Notes: generated by a model not told the origin, from the sequence alone. A stretch of DNA of 64,000 nt from Lithospermum erythrorhizon (GCA_019722365.1 JADFUC010001307.1:467001-531000); one strand, 5' to 3'. Shown: positions 37,600-52,000, numbered from the stretch's first letter. Made by a program: numbers and translations.

Positions 37600-38880
37600 A
37601 GCTAGATTTTTTTTGACCGGCCAATTTTCGCCTCAGCGTAATTTTCTATGTACTAGATAATATGATCACACTACTGTTTGGTCCATATAATAATCGGTAT
37701 GAACGATTCATGTTCAGATAGTCATTATTGAAAAACACAATATCATATTGTTAGATTAATGCATTTTTATTATTTTATTAATAACCGTAAGATTTACCAT
37801 TTATAAATGATTGATTTGATATAAGCATACTTAGCATTTGATACATGCGTGCATGTAAATTAAAAAAATATTTACCAACAATATTTTAATATAGCGATAC
37901 ATGGATGCTCATCGCGATCTGGTTTTTCTATGGGTTACATGACATACTGGTTATATGCCTTTGATCTTGCGCGTACAAATTATTTTATTATTTGATGAAA
38001 AAATTAAAAAAAACCTAAAGAAATAAGATGAAAAAATTCTGGTGGAGAAAATAAAGATAGAGAATTTGGAAATAACTTTTTATTTTCTTTTAGTGATAAT
38101 TACGAATTAAATGTGAGTAATATTTATGAAGTATTAGATTATGGATAATTTATCTTGTTAGACGGTTATACCATGAAGAAGTTACTATGAAAATTAAAAT
38201 ATTTTTTTTTTATCAAAGGGTAAAATAAGAAATACGTTAATTTAGGCTTGTTTATAATAATGCGTCAATTCATACATTATATATAGTATAGATATGACAA
38301 TATAGATTGTAGTTAAAAATAAATTAAATATACATACTTTGGAAAATTATTATCTTCACATGGAAGTTATGGAATTTATTATGCAAATTATTATTATGTC
38401 CTCAAATTAAAATATGATAATCTATAGTTAGTAAGGAGATTCACATGAACAAAAAATATGGACGTAAATAGCAGAAACTGCAGCGCATTCTTTTATATAG
38501 TATAGATGCGTGTCGATAACCAAAATGAGTTAGAATTTAGGAGCATAAAATTTTGACTAGTATTAAGGCCAAATCAACTTTACCCTATCTTCTCCGTTTA
38601 AATTAATTGACATTTGGAATTCTATATAAAGGTTTGACACAAATTATTTTTATTTACTAATCCAAAAAATATAAAATTGATATCATTGAATTAGTTTTTA
38701 AAAAAATTCATAATATTATTTTATTGTAATTTTTCATAATATATATAAAAAGTGATTAATGATTGAAGCTGTGTGTCGAAAAATAAGAAAGTCTATTAAT
38801 TCGAAATGGATAGAATATTAAATTTGGAAAAAATAAAAATTGTCATCCTATACTTGTATATTAATGTGATATGAATTTTG
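37600..38880. other. Intergenic AT-rich DNA
   Basis: No gene is recognised. A further degraded MITE may lie between about 38,590 (CTTCTCCGTTTAAATTAATT) and 38,815 (TCGAAATGGATAGA). Confidence 0.4.
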
Positions 38881-38885
38881 TATGA

Positions 38886-39050
38886 AGCCCATATAAAAAA
38901 AAACCATAATATTTATATGTTCGGAAGTTGAGGTACAACTGAATTTTATAGTTTTTTAATAGCCCATAGTAAATGAGTTTGGACATTAAACGAACCAAAT
39001 AGCCCAAAAGTATAATGTATAATTGTGTAGCCCAAAATAACCCTAAAAAC
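38886..39050 (+). promoter_or_regulatory. Ribosomal-protein-type promoter: site II elements and telo-box-like motif
   Basis: Four AGCCCA sequences, the reverse of the TGGGCT site II element, lie at 38886-38891, 38961-38966, 39002-39007 and 39030-39035. AACCCTAAAA follows near 39,039. Site II plus telo-box is the known promoter pattern of plant ribosomal protein genes, and the set lies 85-250 bases upstream of the eS4 ATG. Confidence 0.7.
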
Positions 39051-39133
39051 CTTATTACACAATAAAACAAACGTTACGCCTCCTTATTTTTGATCAACTT
39101 CGTACTCATTCCACATCGGACCTCTCAAACATC

Positions 39134-41489
<2,356 letters not shown>

Positions 41490-42150
41490 ACTATGCTAGG
41501 AGGTCACATTTATGTGTTCCTGACCAGTTTGTTTCCTTCAACAAATGGTAGTTTTTGAATTTGACATTTCAGAATACTTACTGAACTTTTCCCCAAGTTT
41601 TGTTGCTTAAATATTCTCTATGTTATGTTGTTTGGATGGAATGCTATCATGCAATTCTGTGTAGTTATGTTCTCTACCACCCCACTCTAACTAGCTTTTA
41701 TCTACTGAGATTGTTAATTTTACTTTTCAAAAAATAACTAATACTTGATGTTTAATATAATAATTATAGTGCATCTATTTTGAAAAATTATGTAAAAATT
41801 GGCCAAATGAGTATTTAACAAGCAATTACAAATGTAGATGGTCGGTATAAAATTTAAAACTTGAAATATTTGAAAACCATCCTATGCTAGGAACATAAAT
41901 TATCTGAAATAAACAGATTCCTTTGCTTTAATCGTCAGTTCTGTCTACGTGCCTCCTAAATTGTTGACTTGTTGTTTTATCCTCTAAATCATCACTCAAT
42001 ACAAATTATTAGATGAGTGTACTTATAACTTATAAGGTGGAATACCATTAAAAATTCCCACTGTGCCTGCTGATAACTTCCTATATAAACCATTTATGAT
42101 TTAACCCGAACACTATTTCTCACCCTAAGTATTCATTAGTGATAAGTTTC
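41490..42150. other. RPS4 3' UTR and intergenic DNA
   Basis: The first 150-200 bases are presumably the RPS4 3' UTR. A TATA-like CTATATAAAC at 42081-42090 belongs to the next gene. Nothing else is recognised. Confidence 0.5.
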
Positions 42151-42151
42151 G

Positions 42152-42526
42152 ATGGGGGCGAAATTTGGTTGTTTAAGGAAGCATTCATGCTTGGAACAAG
42201 ATTTCCATCAGCCTGAATCTCGCATCAAACTCGAACCTTCATTGCCATTGTCACGAAACAACACTAAGCGAAAAAAGGCGAATACTGAGCAAATTATGAC
42301 TCTGCAAGATCATCTTTTGGCGTCGCCTAAAGTGCACCCATCAGCTTCTCCTGAAAGAAATGCATTCTTCACACCAACATCGAGTTTTTCCAAGATTGAA
42401 GAAGTAGGATTAGAGGCTTCGATTAAGACCCTAAGTGGAAGTTCTAGCAGGAAAAAAGTGAGCTTCAAGTTGCCTCAAGAAGCTGATATCTTCTTTTACT
42501 CACCAGGGGAATCATTTGAAGAATGA
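42152..42526 (+). CDS. Small unknown protein with possible N-myristoylation site
   Basis: Intronless frame of 124 residues, 70 bases downstream of a good TATA box (CTATATAAAC, 42081). I do not recognise the family. The protein begins MGAKFGCLRKHSC: Gly2 followed by nearby cysteines (positions 7 and 13) is a plausible myristoylation and palmitoylation signal, suggesting membrane attachment. The middle is basic and Ser/Pro-rich (SPKVHPSASPERNAFFTPTS), like a disordered, phosphorylatable region. A SGSSSRKKVSFKLPQEADIF segment near the end could be a short conserved motif. No catalytic domain is visible. Gene status rests on the clean frame, promoter position and biased composition. Confidence 0.6.
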   Translation: MGAKFGCLRKHSCLEQDFHQPESRIKLEPSLPLSRNNTKRKKANTEQIMTLQDHLLASPKVHPSASPERNAFFTPTSSFSKIEEVGLEASIKTLSGSSSRKKVSFKLPQEADIFFYSPGESFEE

Positions 42527-43790
42527 CTAATTGTCTAACTGATCTTTTTCGTAAGATGCCTTTTTTATAACAGAGAATGCAAACGCCAACTTTTTATACT
42601 AATGCAATCATTTTCTTTCAAAGTTTCTTATTAACTCCATGACAATTCTAATAAAAACTGATATTTAAATATAAAGTTTCATTATAATCAACTTCATATA
42701 TTTTAGTAAAACTCGTAGTGACAAATTTAGCTCTTAATTATTTGATATTATTAGAATTGTCATTTTTATTTGATTTTTATATATTAAGACTGTCTTCGAT
42801 AGGGTGTAAATTTCAAGATATTCATAATTAAACGCTCAATAGAGTGACATTTGGTAAAGAGATAGTGTATGTAAACTGACCCTTATAGGATTTATTGAAA
42901 AAAATCCAAATTTATTCTTACATGTGTGGGATCGGCACCTACTAACTTTTGAGATGCCCAATGAACAGGCACCACTTGTCTGATGCTCATTCTATTGTTA
43001 TATTTTTAATTATCTCGAATTTTCAACAAATTTTGTAGTAATAATTAAGAATTTGTAAAATAAAAATATATATCACTATTTCTCATTTTTCATCCTTTAT
43101 AAAAATAGATTTATTTCACCTTATTTGGACACCAAATTTTTTTAACCTTTTCGCCATTATTATCACCTTTCACTTAAAATTTAAATACTCACTTCGCTTT
43201 TTTTGGGCTTGTCATCCTACTAATTTCAAATTAATTAAGAATCAATGATATTTTTCATATATATCTTTAATTAATTTAATCAAACTTAAAGCACGTGCTG
43301 GGTATTAGAAGCTTTGATTACATATTAAATACGCTTAAAGTTTAATAAATCAATCAACGTCAGACGGAATTCCAAAATTACAAAGATTTTAAATTTTTTT
43401 TTTGTTAGGATGACAATGAAGAAAGAGGATTATTAATTATGTACTCAAGATATTTCGTTAAGAATTAAGGCCATAATTTGGGACGATGCAACTCTTTAAT
43501 TTCAATCGTTTGGGAAGTAGTTATTATTATCGTGGGCCGCTCATAGATAATGAAGTTTTGTGTCGAGATACAAAAATATGATCATTTTATTAAATTTATT
43601 AATAATTTTTTACAAATTTATATTAATAATAAGAATCATAAAATTTAAAATCAATTTCATTCAATACACTTAACATTCATTAAAGTTGGTATTCTTGGCT
43701 CAAAACACTTGTTCAAAAGCGGTTTGTCTTCTTTTTTATGGAGAGTGTGGACCCTCTTTATAAAGTGGGCCTGTGCATAAATTGTTTGGC
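42527..43790. other. Intergenic AT-rich DNA
   Basis: No gene or bounded repeat is recognised. Confidence 0.5.
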
Positions 43791-43794
43791 ACAA

Positions 43795-45215
43795 TAGTTT
43801 GGTCCTGATTATTATATGTATGGTGATACTACTTTTCATTTCCAATTTAATTGGCCGCTGCTTATTCAGATATTATTTGACCATCAATTACTTTTTTGTT
43901 ATATTATGAAAAATTACAAGATAAGAATATAGTGAAAATATTTTTTAAGGAAAAATTTTCAAATTATATTTATTAGATAAATAATGAATAAAAAAGTAAA
44001 GGATTTCAGAAAATCGATACTAAAAAATTTAAAACGTTAATTAAAAGACCGAAATAAGTGTGTTGAAGATTATATACCATTATTGATATATGTCTGATAT
44101 TAGATGTTATACTATAGTCAACGATATGCAAAGAAAATCCATGCAATTTTCTTGATTTCAACGTCCCTATTATAACGTTTTTACATTTATTTATAAGTTA
44201 CTTGAAATGTTTTCTAATGAGTTGCTGTTTTTCATTTCAATCCTGTGATTATAAAATTTATATTTTCTAACTTATTATTTTGTCAATGATGTTTTATTTG
44301 TAACAATTATATTAATTGGGTATTATAGACTTTACAAAAATATGGGACAAACACCTTTCATTATTAGCATATTAAAAACTATTTATTACTATTATTTTTG
44401 GCTAAGAGATAATAATCATATATAATATGTTTTAGATTACAATGGAATGTGTTTCTTCATTTGTTAAATTATAATGCCCCCTTAAAAATTAATGAAATTA
44501 CAAGACCTAAATGATAAATTGATTAAAATACTAAGTTAGAAAATACAAACGTTACGTTACAGTTTACCTGAAGAATTAAACAATAATCATGACTCCACCT
44601 TTAAAAAAAAAATCCGATAGAAACCGTCATGGTAGCGATTCCCGAAGCCCGTGCCATAAGTTATCTCACAGGTGTAAATCGAACTGGTCAAGACACTTGA
44701 GCTTCTCTTTAAACCACTTTAATATGAAATTCTTCCACTTGCATGACTCGAACCCACACCGCATCAAGAGCGCGAAAGTATTCATACTTTATTAGCACTC
44801 AAGTTCTTTACCAGTTGAACTATACCCCGGACTGACTCTTTTGAGTGTTATGCAATGGTCCCATCATTAGGAGGTAATTATTATATGTATAGAGATAATA
44901 CATTTCAATTATATATAATCCATTATATATAGGTATATGTATAATATTCGATGTTATACTATATATAGTCAAAGATGTGCAAAATATTTTATACAATTTT
45001 CTTATCCTTGTTCCTAAAATAATTTTGATATAAATGTTTTTAATGATTCATAATTATTATTTCAATCCTAAGATAATTATAACATTTATATTTTCTAACA
45101 TACTATTTTATTATTTATGTCTTGTAACAATTACATTAATCTTCAAATGGCATTATAGGCTTCACACAAAATAAAATAAACACCTTTTATTATCCACACA
45201 TTTAGACCTAATATA
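43795..45215. repeat. Diverged duplicated block upstream of the BAHD gene
   Basis: Sequence at about 44,060-44,400 recurs at about 44,900-45,210. Shared stretches include GATGTTATACTATA, CAATTTTCTT, ATTTCAATCCT, TTTATATTTTCTAAC and TAACAATTA-ATTAAT, in the same order and orientation. Short parts near 43,800-43,840 and 44,870-44,910 (ATTATTATATGTAT) also match. A SINE lies between the copies. Confidence 0.65.
44594..44836 (-). repeat. tRNA-derived SINE or tRNA pseudogene
   Basis: On the minus strand GGGGTATAGTTCAACTGG begins the tRNA-like head. The A box is TAGTTCAACTGG (44811-44822) and the B box GGTTCGAGTC (44745-44754), an exact consensus. The boxes are 56 bases apart, longer than in a normal tRNA. 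The tail extends to a T-run near 44,610. It lacks a recognisable cloverleaf, so a SINE is the better call. Confidence 0.7.
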
Positions 45216-45630
45216 ATTATATATATTAGGTATATTGATCTCCCTGAATAACTAAATAAGAGTTATTTATTTTGTGTGTTGATATCATGATTTTATTCAT
45301 TTATGATATATGCATTAAGTACCGTATATGCACAAAATACCAAAGAATCCATAAATTTGTACAAGAAAAGAAACTTATCATTTGTATAAAAAAAAGGTCA
45401 TGATTTTTCATTCATCCATTTGATAACTACATTCCATTTTAGAGGTCAAAATACATTTTCACCCAAAATGTTTCAAACATTAAGTAATGCATGTAATGAG
45501 AAAAAGGGGTATTATTGTCAATTGACAACATTAAAAGTACGAAAATGGATGTGTAATTATAAGGTGATTTTAATTATTGTCAATTGACCTAAATAATGCG
45601 AGGTCTCATTTTTTCGAAAGATGATTTAAT

Positions 45631-45640
45631 GCTATAAATA
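45631..45640 (+). promoter_or_regulatory. TATA box of the BAHD gene
   Basis: GCTATAAATA lies about 100 bases upstream of the ATG at 45732, as expected for a plant core promoter. Confidence 0.55.
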
Positions 45641-45731
45641 ACAACTATCTCTTTTGGTATAACACCAATCAAATCATCCTCAAGAATAATAACTTAACCT
45701 TGTTGTCTTCTTGCAAAAAAAGAAGAGAGAA

Positions 45732-47054
45732 ATGAAGTTGACAATTGAAAACTCAAGAATCATTAAACCTTACTATGAACCAAATACTACCCCACCTTCA
45801 ATGAAAGATCATATCCCACTTACTGTTTTTGATAAGGCGAATTACGACACTCAAGTTGGTGTTGTATTCGCTTATCATCCTCCAACTCCGCCAAATGCAG
45901 CCATAGAGCTTGGCCTTCGTAAGGCATTGTCTATTTTTAGACCATTTGCAGGAAGGTTTGGCAAAGACAAAGATGGTGAAAAAATAATTCTTCTCAATGA
46001 TGAAGGTGTCAAATTCATCGAGGCCTCGGTGGATGCCCCGTTGGACGAAACGACGACGTTAGAGCCATTCTCACCTACTTTGGAGATGCTTCATCCAAGC
46101 ACAAAAGATGATGTTGATGAATTGGCTCAAGTTCAACTAACAAGGTTTAGTTGTGGCTCATTGCTGGTTGGGTGGGTCTCTCACCATCTAGTAGCCGACG
46201 CACAATCTGGTAGTTATTTTTTAGCTGCATGGGGGCAATCGGCTAGGGGAGTTGAAATTAGTCAAATCCCTCTTATTGATCGAAATAATTTATTCGCCCC
46301 TAGAGAGGTCCCTCAATTTGATCAATTTGAGCATAGAGGGGTCGAGTATATGGACAAATCCTTGAAACATGATCCCTCAACATATAGTGCTCTTGCAGAC
46401 CAAATCTTGGTTCATAAAGTTCGTTACCCAAAAGAATTTATTGCCAAACTCAAAAGCAATGCTTCATCACAACTTGGCGATGAAAATCGACCCTATAGCA
46501 CATTTGAAAGCCTCGTGTCACATGTATGGAGAACTATTACAAAAGCTCGTGGATTAGATGAGGATGTTACCACCTACGTAAAAATATCCGTTAACGGTCG
46601 CATGAGAATTAAACCTAATATCCCAAATTATTTTGGCAATTTGGTTTTGTGGGCATTACCAACATCAACAGTGAAAGATCTTATAAATGAACCTATTTCC
46701 TACGCGGCAAAGCTGATCCATGATTCTTTAGCCAAGATGAATGATGAGTATTTCGCATCGTTCATCGATTTCGCTAATTATAAGGTTAAAGAAGAAGAGC
46801 TTATTCCAACAGTCGATATCAAAAAACGTGTCTATACTCCTAACGTTATTGTTGACAGTTGGTTGAAGTTTCCATTTTATGACTTGGATTTTGGGACAGG
46901 TTTCCCATTTGCATTTACGCCGGCAAATGTCACCATGGATGGATTTTTCTTCCTTCTCCCACCCTCACCTCAAAATGGAAGTGTGGATGTTTTTGTATCT
47001 CTTTTTAAGGATAAGTTGGAAACATTTAAGGAGGTTTGCTATTCCCTTGACTAA
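45732..47054 (+). CDS. BAHD acyltransferase, agmatine/amine hydroxycinnamoyltransferase-like
   Basis: Single exon, 440 residues, normal for BAHD enzymes, which transfer acyl groups from CoA thioesters in the cytosol. The ATG at 45732 (MKLTIENSRIIKPYYEP) is chosen because the N-terminus then aligns with the family; upstream codons begin only at TTG. The catalytic HxxxD motif is present as HHLVADA near residue 150, with Ala where Gly usually follows. The structural DFGWG motif appears as DFGTG near residue 390, as in the amine-acylating clade, where this position varies. The LTRFSCGSLLVGWVSHHLVA block, IDFANYK, VDSWLKFPFYDLDFG and the ending FKEVCYSLD closely resemble agmatine coumaroyltransferase and putrescine hydroxycinnamoyltransferase. 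The likely product is a phenolamide, a defence metabolite; exact amine and acyl donor cannot be read from sequence. AATAAA lies near 47,182. Confidence 0.88.
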   Translation: MKLTIENSRIIKPYYEPNTTPPSMKDHIPLTVFDKANYDTQVGVVFAYHPPTPPNAAIELGLRKALSIFRPFAGRFGKDKDGEKIILLNDEGVKFIEASVDAPLDETTTLEPFSPTLEMLHPSTKDDVDELAQVQLTRFSCGSLLVGWVSHHLVADAQSGSYFLAAWGQSARGVEISQIPLIDRNNLFAPREVPQFDQFEHRGVEYMDKSLKHDPSTYSALADQILVHKVRYPKEFIAKLKSNASSQLGDENRPYSTFESLVSHVWRTITKARGLDEDVTTYVKISVNGRMRIKPNIPNYFGNLVLWALPTSTVKDLINEPISYAAKLIHDSLAKMNDEYFASFIDFANYKVKEEELIPTVDIKKRVYTPNVIVDSWLKFPFYDLDFGTGFPFAFTPANVTMDGFFFLLPPSPQNGSVDVFVSLFKDKLETFKEVCYSLD

Positions 47055-47647
47055 AAGTGTTACTTTTAGAGTAAACTTAAAGTGATTTTTAGTAATGTCT
47101 CGTCTTAGTTAAAGAACATGTTATTTGTATTTTCTATTAATGTAGACTGGAAGTGTTTCTTTTGTTTGAAATTCCTTGTATGAATAAAACAAGACACCTT
47201 TATATGCACTTAGGTTTTTTTTTCTTTTGCTTCATAAGAACTTAGCTTTAATTTGTAAACGAAAACAAAAATGAGCTATCGAAATGTTACAGAGTATTAG
47301 TTTTGGACATTTAATTTAGTTATGCACTCGTCAATTCGTTTTCATGACTTGGGGAGAGGAGTAATTTATCTTTCTCCTCATCCTCTTTAATTTATTGTTT
47401 AGTAGTCAAATTGATGGAGTAGAAAGCCACGAAGCCTCCCCCTCCCCTGGACGATTCCAATTTGCAACACAATGAACTACTGCCTCATGATTTCCTTCCC
47501 ATATATTGGAAAATGACTTCCAATTGTTTGGATAATTGATGAATATCTATCAACTTCCATAACTATTATGCTTTTCTTATTCAGCATTGTAATTATTAAT
47601 TAAACTGAGTGAATCACTCTCGAGGACAATTACCGAACGTCAGCATC
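47055..47647. other. BAHD 3' flank and intergenic DNA
   Basis: A polyadenylation-like AATAAA occurs near 47,182. Nothing else is recognised up to the hAT target duplication at 47,648. Confidence 0.5.
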
Positions 47648-48238
47648 CAAAAGACTAGACGTGAAAGGAACCGGCCCGTGGGCTCATGAGCTTACTGGTA
47701 GTCTGCCCGGGTCCGATCCAAGCACCCGAGGCCCATCTAAGGTCCACCAGTCTGTTTATAAACGAACCGGATAGGGCCAGGAGCTTAGCCCCAGCCCGGC
47801 CCGGTTCGAGTTCACGAGGTTTACTGCCTTTGCTTCCCTTTGAGCCGGTATAACGTACCACGCTTATATTGGGGACGCAGAACGCTTTAATCCAATAAAC
47901 ATGGTCCAAATATATGAAATTAACGCCAGAACGCTTAATCTAAAAAAATGCCAGAACGCTAAAGCTCATGAGATACATCTAGAATTCAACATGGTAACGT
48001 TAATATAAAGTCATAACACGCTAATCTGCACGCGCATTTTAGCAACAACACAAAACCGAAGCTCCACTATAGAAACAACATGACATAAAATTGCAAACCA
48101 TAAATACTAAATTGTTCAAATACTAAATTGCAAACCATAAATACTAAATTGTTCGAACACCGTGACATGACATAAAATAAAATAAATCCATAATTGTTTC
48201 AAAGTACATAATAACATAAAACCAAAACACATTCACTC

Positions 48239-49527
48239 ATGTGTTTCTTCGAGTCGCCAATCGGTGGCGGCGGTGGTGGTCGTGATACCCCTCGCATCAT
48301 CAACCTCATATCCTCTAATACTCGCTGCAAGACGATCAATCCTAAGCATCTCTACCTATTTATACCGCCCCATACCCGCAATCTCTCAGAAACATTTTGC
48401 TCATGCCGGTGTTTAGCATCTCCAACAAAGCTCGATCGGATGTTCCATAGGAGGGCCCCCCGCTCGGTCGCGATGCATATCGCAACCGGGTCGGATAAAG
48501 TTAATGCTCCCCATTACTTCTCGTGTCCATCCTAATGGCGGCATCGGGGCGGACACTTCGTTAAACTTCCACACATCATCCTCACGAGCCTTTAAATTGC
48601 TCGAAACTTCCCACTTAGGACGCAACACACCCACCCACATATACAACCCCCGAAACAAGCAACATCAAGCTCCGATCATACTTTTCCCGCTTATATTGTA
48701 CTATTTGCTGACCTTCCATAATTGGAACATTTTGACATTAACCAAATATACGGGAGATGATCATGCCATATTGGATGCGAGTTATTCTTTGGTAGTCATA
48801 TGTTCTATCATCATATGCGTAAATTAACCCCAAACACCACTAACAAGAGCCCACGCGACAAAAGTACGTATAAATGTAAGTTCGACGCTTCCACTATTAA
48901 GTGGGCAAAGGACCCTTGAACGCACTTTCCAAACAATCTTTTGGAAGGTCAAGCCAAATTGGGTACTTTATACGCTTATACGAGATTTTCTTAGCCCTAC
49001 GACTCATTGTTAGCACCGCCACACAATCCTCCCAGTCAACGGATACTTTTTGTACCACCCTTCTACGCAGAATCATGGTATCCCCTACTCATACCAAATG
49101 CTCTAGCTTAAATCTTTTGTTCAGAAACTACCACGGACACCATTAACATTATAATGCAACCATGCTCCCTATCCACTAACAACCTTGTTTAATTATGAAA
49201 TGATTCACTATAAAATGTGGGTACCAACAACAACAAAAGTTGCAATTATATCAAGTTTGGTATTTGATAATAAGTCAAACAAAATATTACCCGTTACCTC
49301 CATAATTTCCGCTTGATCAATCCATAATCCCGCCTTGGCATTTTTTGGGGTCTATACCATTATCGCCCCTTCATCGGACTCCTGACTGGACGGGGCGGAC
49401 GGTGAGGGTGGAGGGTTGTTTCGTTTCTCTTTCTCATTCCCCGAGCTGCAACCTCTTCGCTCTACAACTTTTTCTTTTTCCTCTTTCAACTCTTCTGGTC
49501 CCATTTCAAATCAAAGCAATTGGGTAA
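48239..49527 (-). other. Unidentified coding-like remnant inside the hAT element
   Basis: Several minus-strand segments look exonic but match nothing I recognise: PPSPSAPSSQESDEGAIMV, GLWIDQAEIMEVTGNILFDL, RIKYPIWLDLPKDCLESAFK and SSNLKAREDDVWKFNEVSAP, then MPPLGWTREVMGS. They are separated by stops. This could be a captured host gene, a second element-encoded protein or a nested element. Confidence 0.35.
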
Positions 49528-49679
49528 TAATTGAATGTGATTATTGATACTAATTTGGACAAATTGAGTAATTGAATATGTTAGATATAATAATTGAGGA
49601 GATTTGAGGATTGATTGAGATTTTGGGTTTGGAAGTTTGAAATTGAGAAATTGTGTTATCAATTCGCTTGAACCTTTAT

Positions 49680-50300
49680 TAAACCGTACACGCCTAATTA
49701 AACGTGTACACGCTTAATTAAACGTGGTACACGCTAATTAAACGTATACATGTTTATCGCAACCCTATTTTTAGGTTTTAAACGCTACCACGCTTAAATA
49801 AGGCGGGTAACGCTTAGGGAAAAATGATCGAATGCAACTCAAGAAAGTGTTCTAAACGTGTATTACGCTATATAAACGCAGGTACACGCTTATTGCGTAA
49901 ATTATTTTTGTGTTTTAAACATCCCAACGCTTCACCAGGGCGGGGTAACGCTAGTGAAAAATGACTTAATGCTACCTGCTTTTGAGTAGCTCTAAACGTA
50001 CACACTCCCAATTAAACGGTACATTCATTACATGCCTTTACTCCTTTGGATTTTAACGCCCCAATCCTTTCCAAATAAGCGTGTACATTGTTACAAAAAA
50101 ATATTAAAAAAATAAACAATTAACTTTGGATAGAATAAATGATAATTTTATTATTACAAATATGTACACGCTTGTTACAAAAAAAATATTAAAGATAAAC
50201 AACTTTAACGATAGAATAAATGATAATTTTATTATTACAAATACGTGTACACGTTGTTACAAAAAATATTAAAGCAAACAACTTTAATTTCATATAATTA
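49680..50300. repeat. Subterminal-type motif array and three-copy repeat in the hAT element
   Basis: Between 49,680 and 50,030 the motif ACACGCTTA/AATTAAACGTG/GGTAACGC recurs many times in both orientations. From about 50,084 to 50,290 a unit of roughly 85-90 bp occurs about two and a half times, containing GATAGAATAAATGATAATTT and ATTACAAATA followed by GTACACG and TTGTTACAAAAAA. Confidence 0.7.
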
Positions 50301-52000
50301 CAACTCATCGAAGTCTAATTCATCACCCGAAGAAACATATTGACTACTTTGATCGCATCCGCACCGCCTCTTCCTCGATAGGATATCTTCTTCAACATCA
50401 CTAAGATCAATCGAACATGTCTTCCTTTTCATTTTTCTCATCATTTGGATCAACATCTTGCTTCCGGTGGTCGGCGATCAGCCCAACTTGATTGCTTCAC
50501 AAACTTCAATTGCCGAGCTTGTTAGCTTGAACGCCTTTTGAGTATATTGAAGCCAGCCATGCTAAAATGCCGATTCACTTACATTGTAGAGACAGTATAG
50601 CCAATACCTCTCCCTTGCCATCTTCGATAAAATCGAAATGTATTGGTTTCATGTATTCACCATTTTAAAAGATCGAAAGGGTTGTCTTTATTGTATCATT
50701 CGTGTCAAAAACTCGCTTTTCAAATATTGTTAATTCATTAACCGATTCGATGATGAGGATGAGTAACCATGTCAGACTCAACGATTCTTAAGGTGATTGT
50801 GGTCACTTCTAATTTTTACTCCCCGTGTGAATTGACTGGGACGCACTAAAGTTTATGGTATAGGTCGACTAGTAGACTAAGTTGATGTTTAACCTTAAAC
50901 TTATTTATACATCTATAACAAGTTTCCACTTCATCACAATATTTGTTATGATCATAATTTTCAAGTACTTCATTATGTGGTCGTAGTTTATAAAACTCCC
51001 CAACAATGATCTTAAACTTTAACAAGTTGAATACGAGGATCCAAATGGCACCAATCGCATATGCAATGAGGTAAAGGATGAAAATACTTAAAACTTGTCT
51101 TCCTATATTCGAACCATATCCAACAACATATTCATTTCTATGAGTATCCATATGCATTGCAAGACAATTCACACATTCAGAGCTAAAAATGAATAATAGA
51201 GTATATTGACTAGAAAAAACTTTTGTATAATCTTTAAACGGGGCTAAAAATCTAAGCAATTCATAGCAATATTTCCAATTTTCATATTTCAACGGAGTAT
51301 AATATGGATCGTTAGGAGCATACATGGAATAAAATTTAGAAACTTCTTCTTTATAAACATATGCACGTACTAGGAGATCATAAGTAGAATTCCATCTTAG
51401 CATCGACATCCATGATTAATTTTAAACTTTTTCGATCCATCTTCAACTATTTTTTATATGCACATGTTTTCTCACCGCCTCCCAAGATAATCAAATGAAC
51501 AACCTTCTAATAGGTTGAATAGATTCATCATAAATAACCTTAATTCCATCATTAGCAACTAATTGAAATACATGACATAAACATCTAACATGAAAAAGTT
51601 CATTATAATCTGGTTTACATTCCATTTTAAGTGTGTCAATAGCTACATTGTTTGCCGATGCATTATCAAAGGAAATAGAAGCAATTTTATTCAAACAATT
51701 ATATTCTTGAGCACATGTAACAATACCTTCGGAAATTTGTACGTTGTTATGTTTAGCACCGAAATAAAATATATAATTCTTCTTTGTAAAACCCAATCTA
51801 TATCAATCCAATGACATGTAACACACATTATATCAAAATCATCGAACACACCGATATCACTCGTCAAACAAACTTTCCAAGGCAAAGTATTCATCATCTT
51901 ACCTATAAGTTCTTTTTGATCTTTAAAATATTTGAAGGCAATACTACGCATAGTAGAACGGGGATAACACGAGTCAAGTTAATAGCCTTTTGAACTAATG
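50297..52000 (-). pseudogene. hAT transposase pseudogene (RICESLEEPER-like)
   Basis: Minus-strand pieces appear in family order. 51,951-51,691 gives KVCLTSDIGVFDDFDIMCVT and ITxHxIDxDWxLQRRII-like sequence. 51,796-51,491 gives SISFDNASANNVAIDTL and FHVRCLCHVFQLVANDGI, the conserved RCxxHxxxLxVxDG block. 51,409-50,846 gives MLRWNSTYDLL (the RWNST motif) and further catalytic-core sequence. About 50,640-50,500 retains VSESAF and TSSAIEVCEAIKLG of the dimerisation domain. A C-terminal acidic tail (DLSDVEEDILSRKRRCG) ends near 50,297. Frameshifts and stops separate the parts. Confidence 0.85.
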
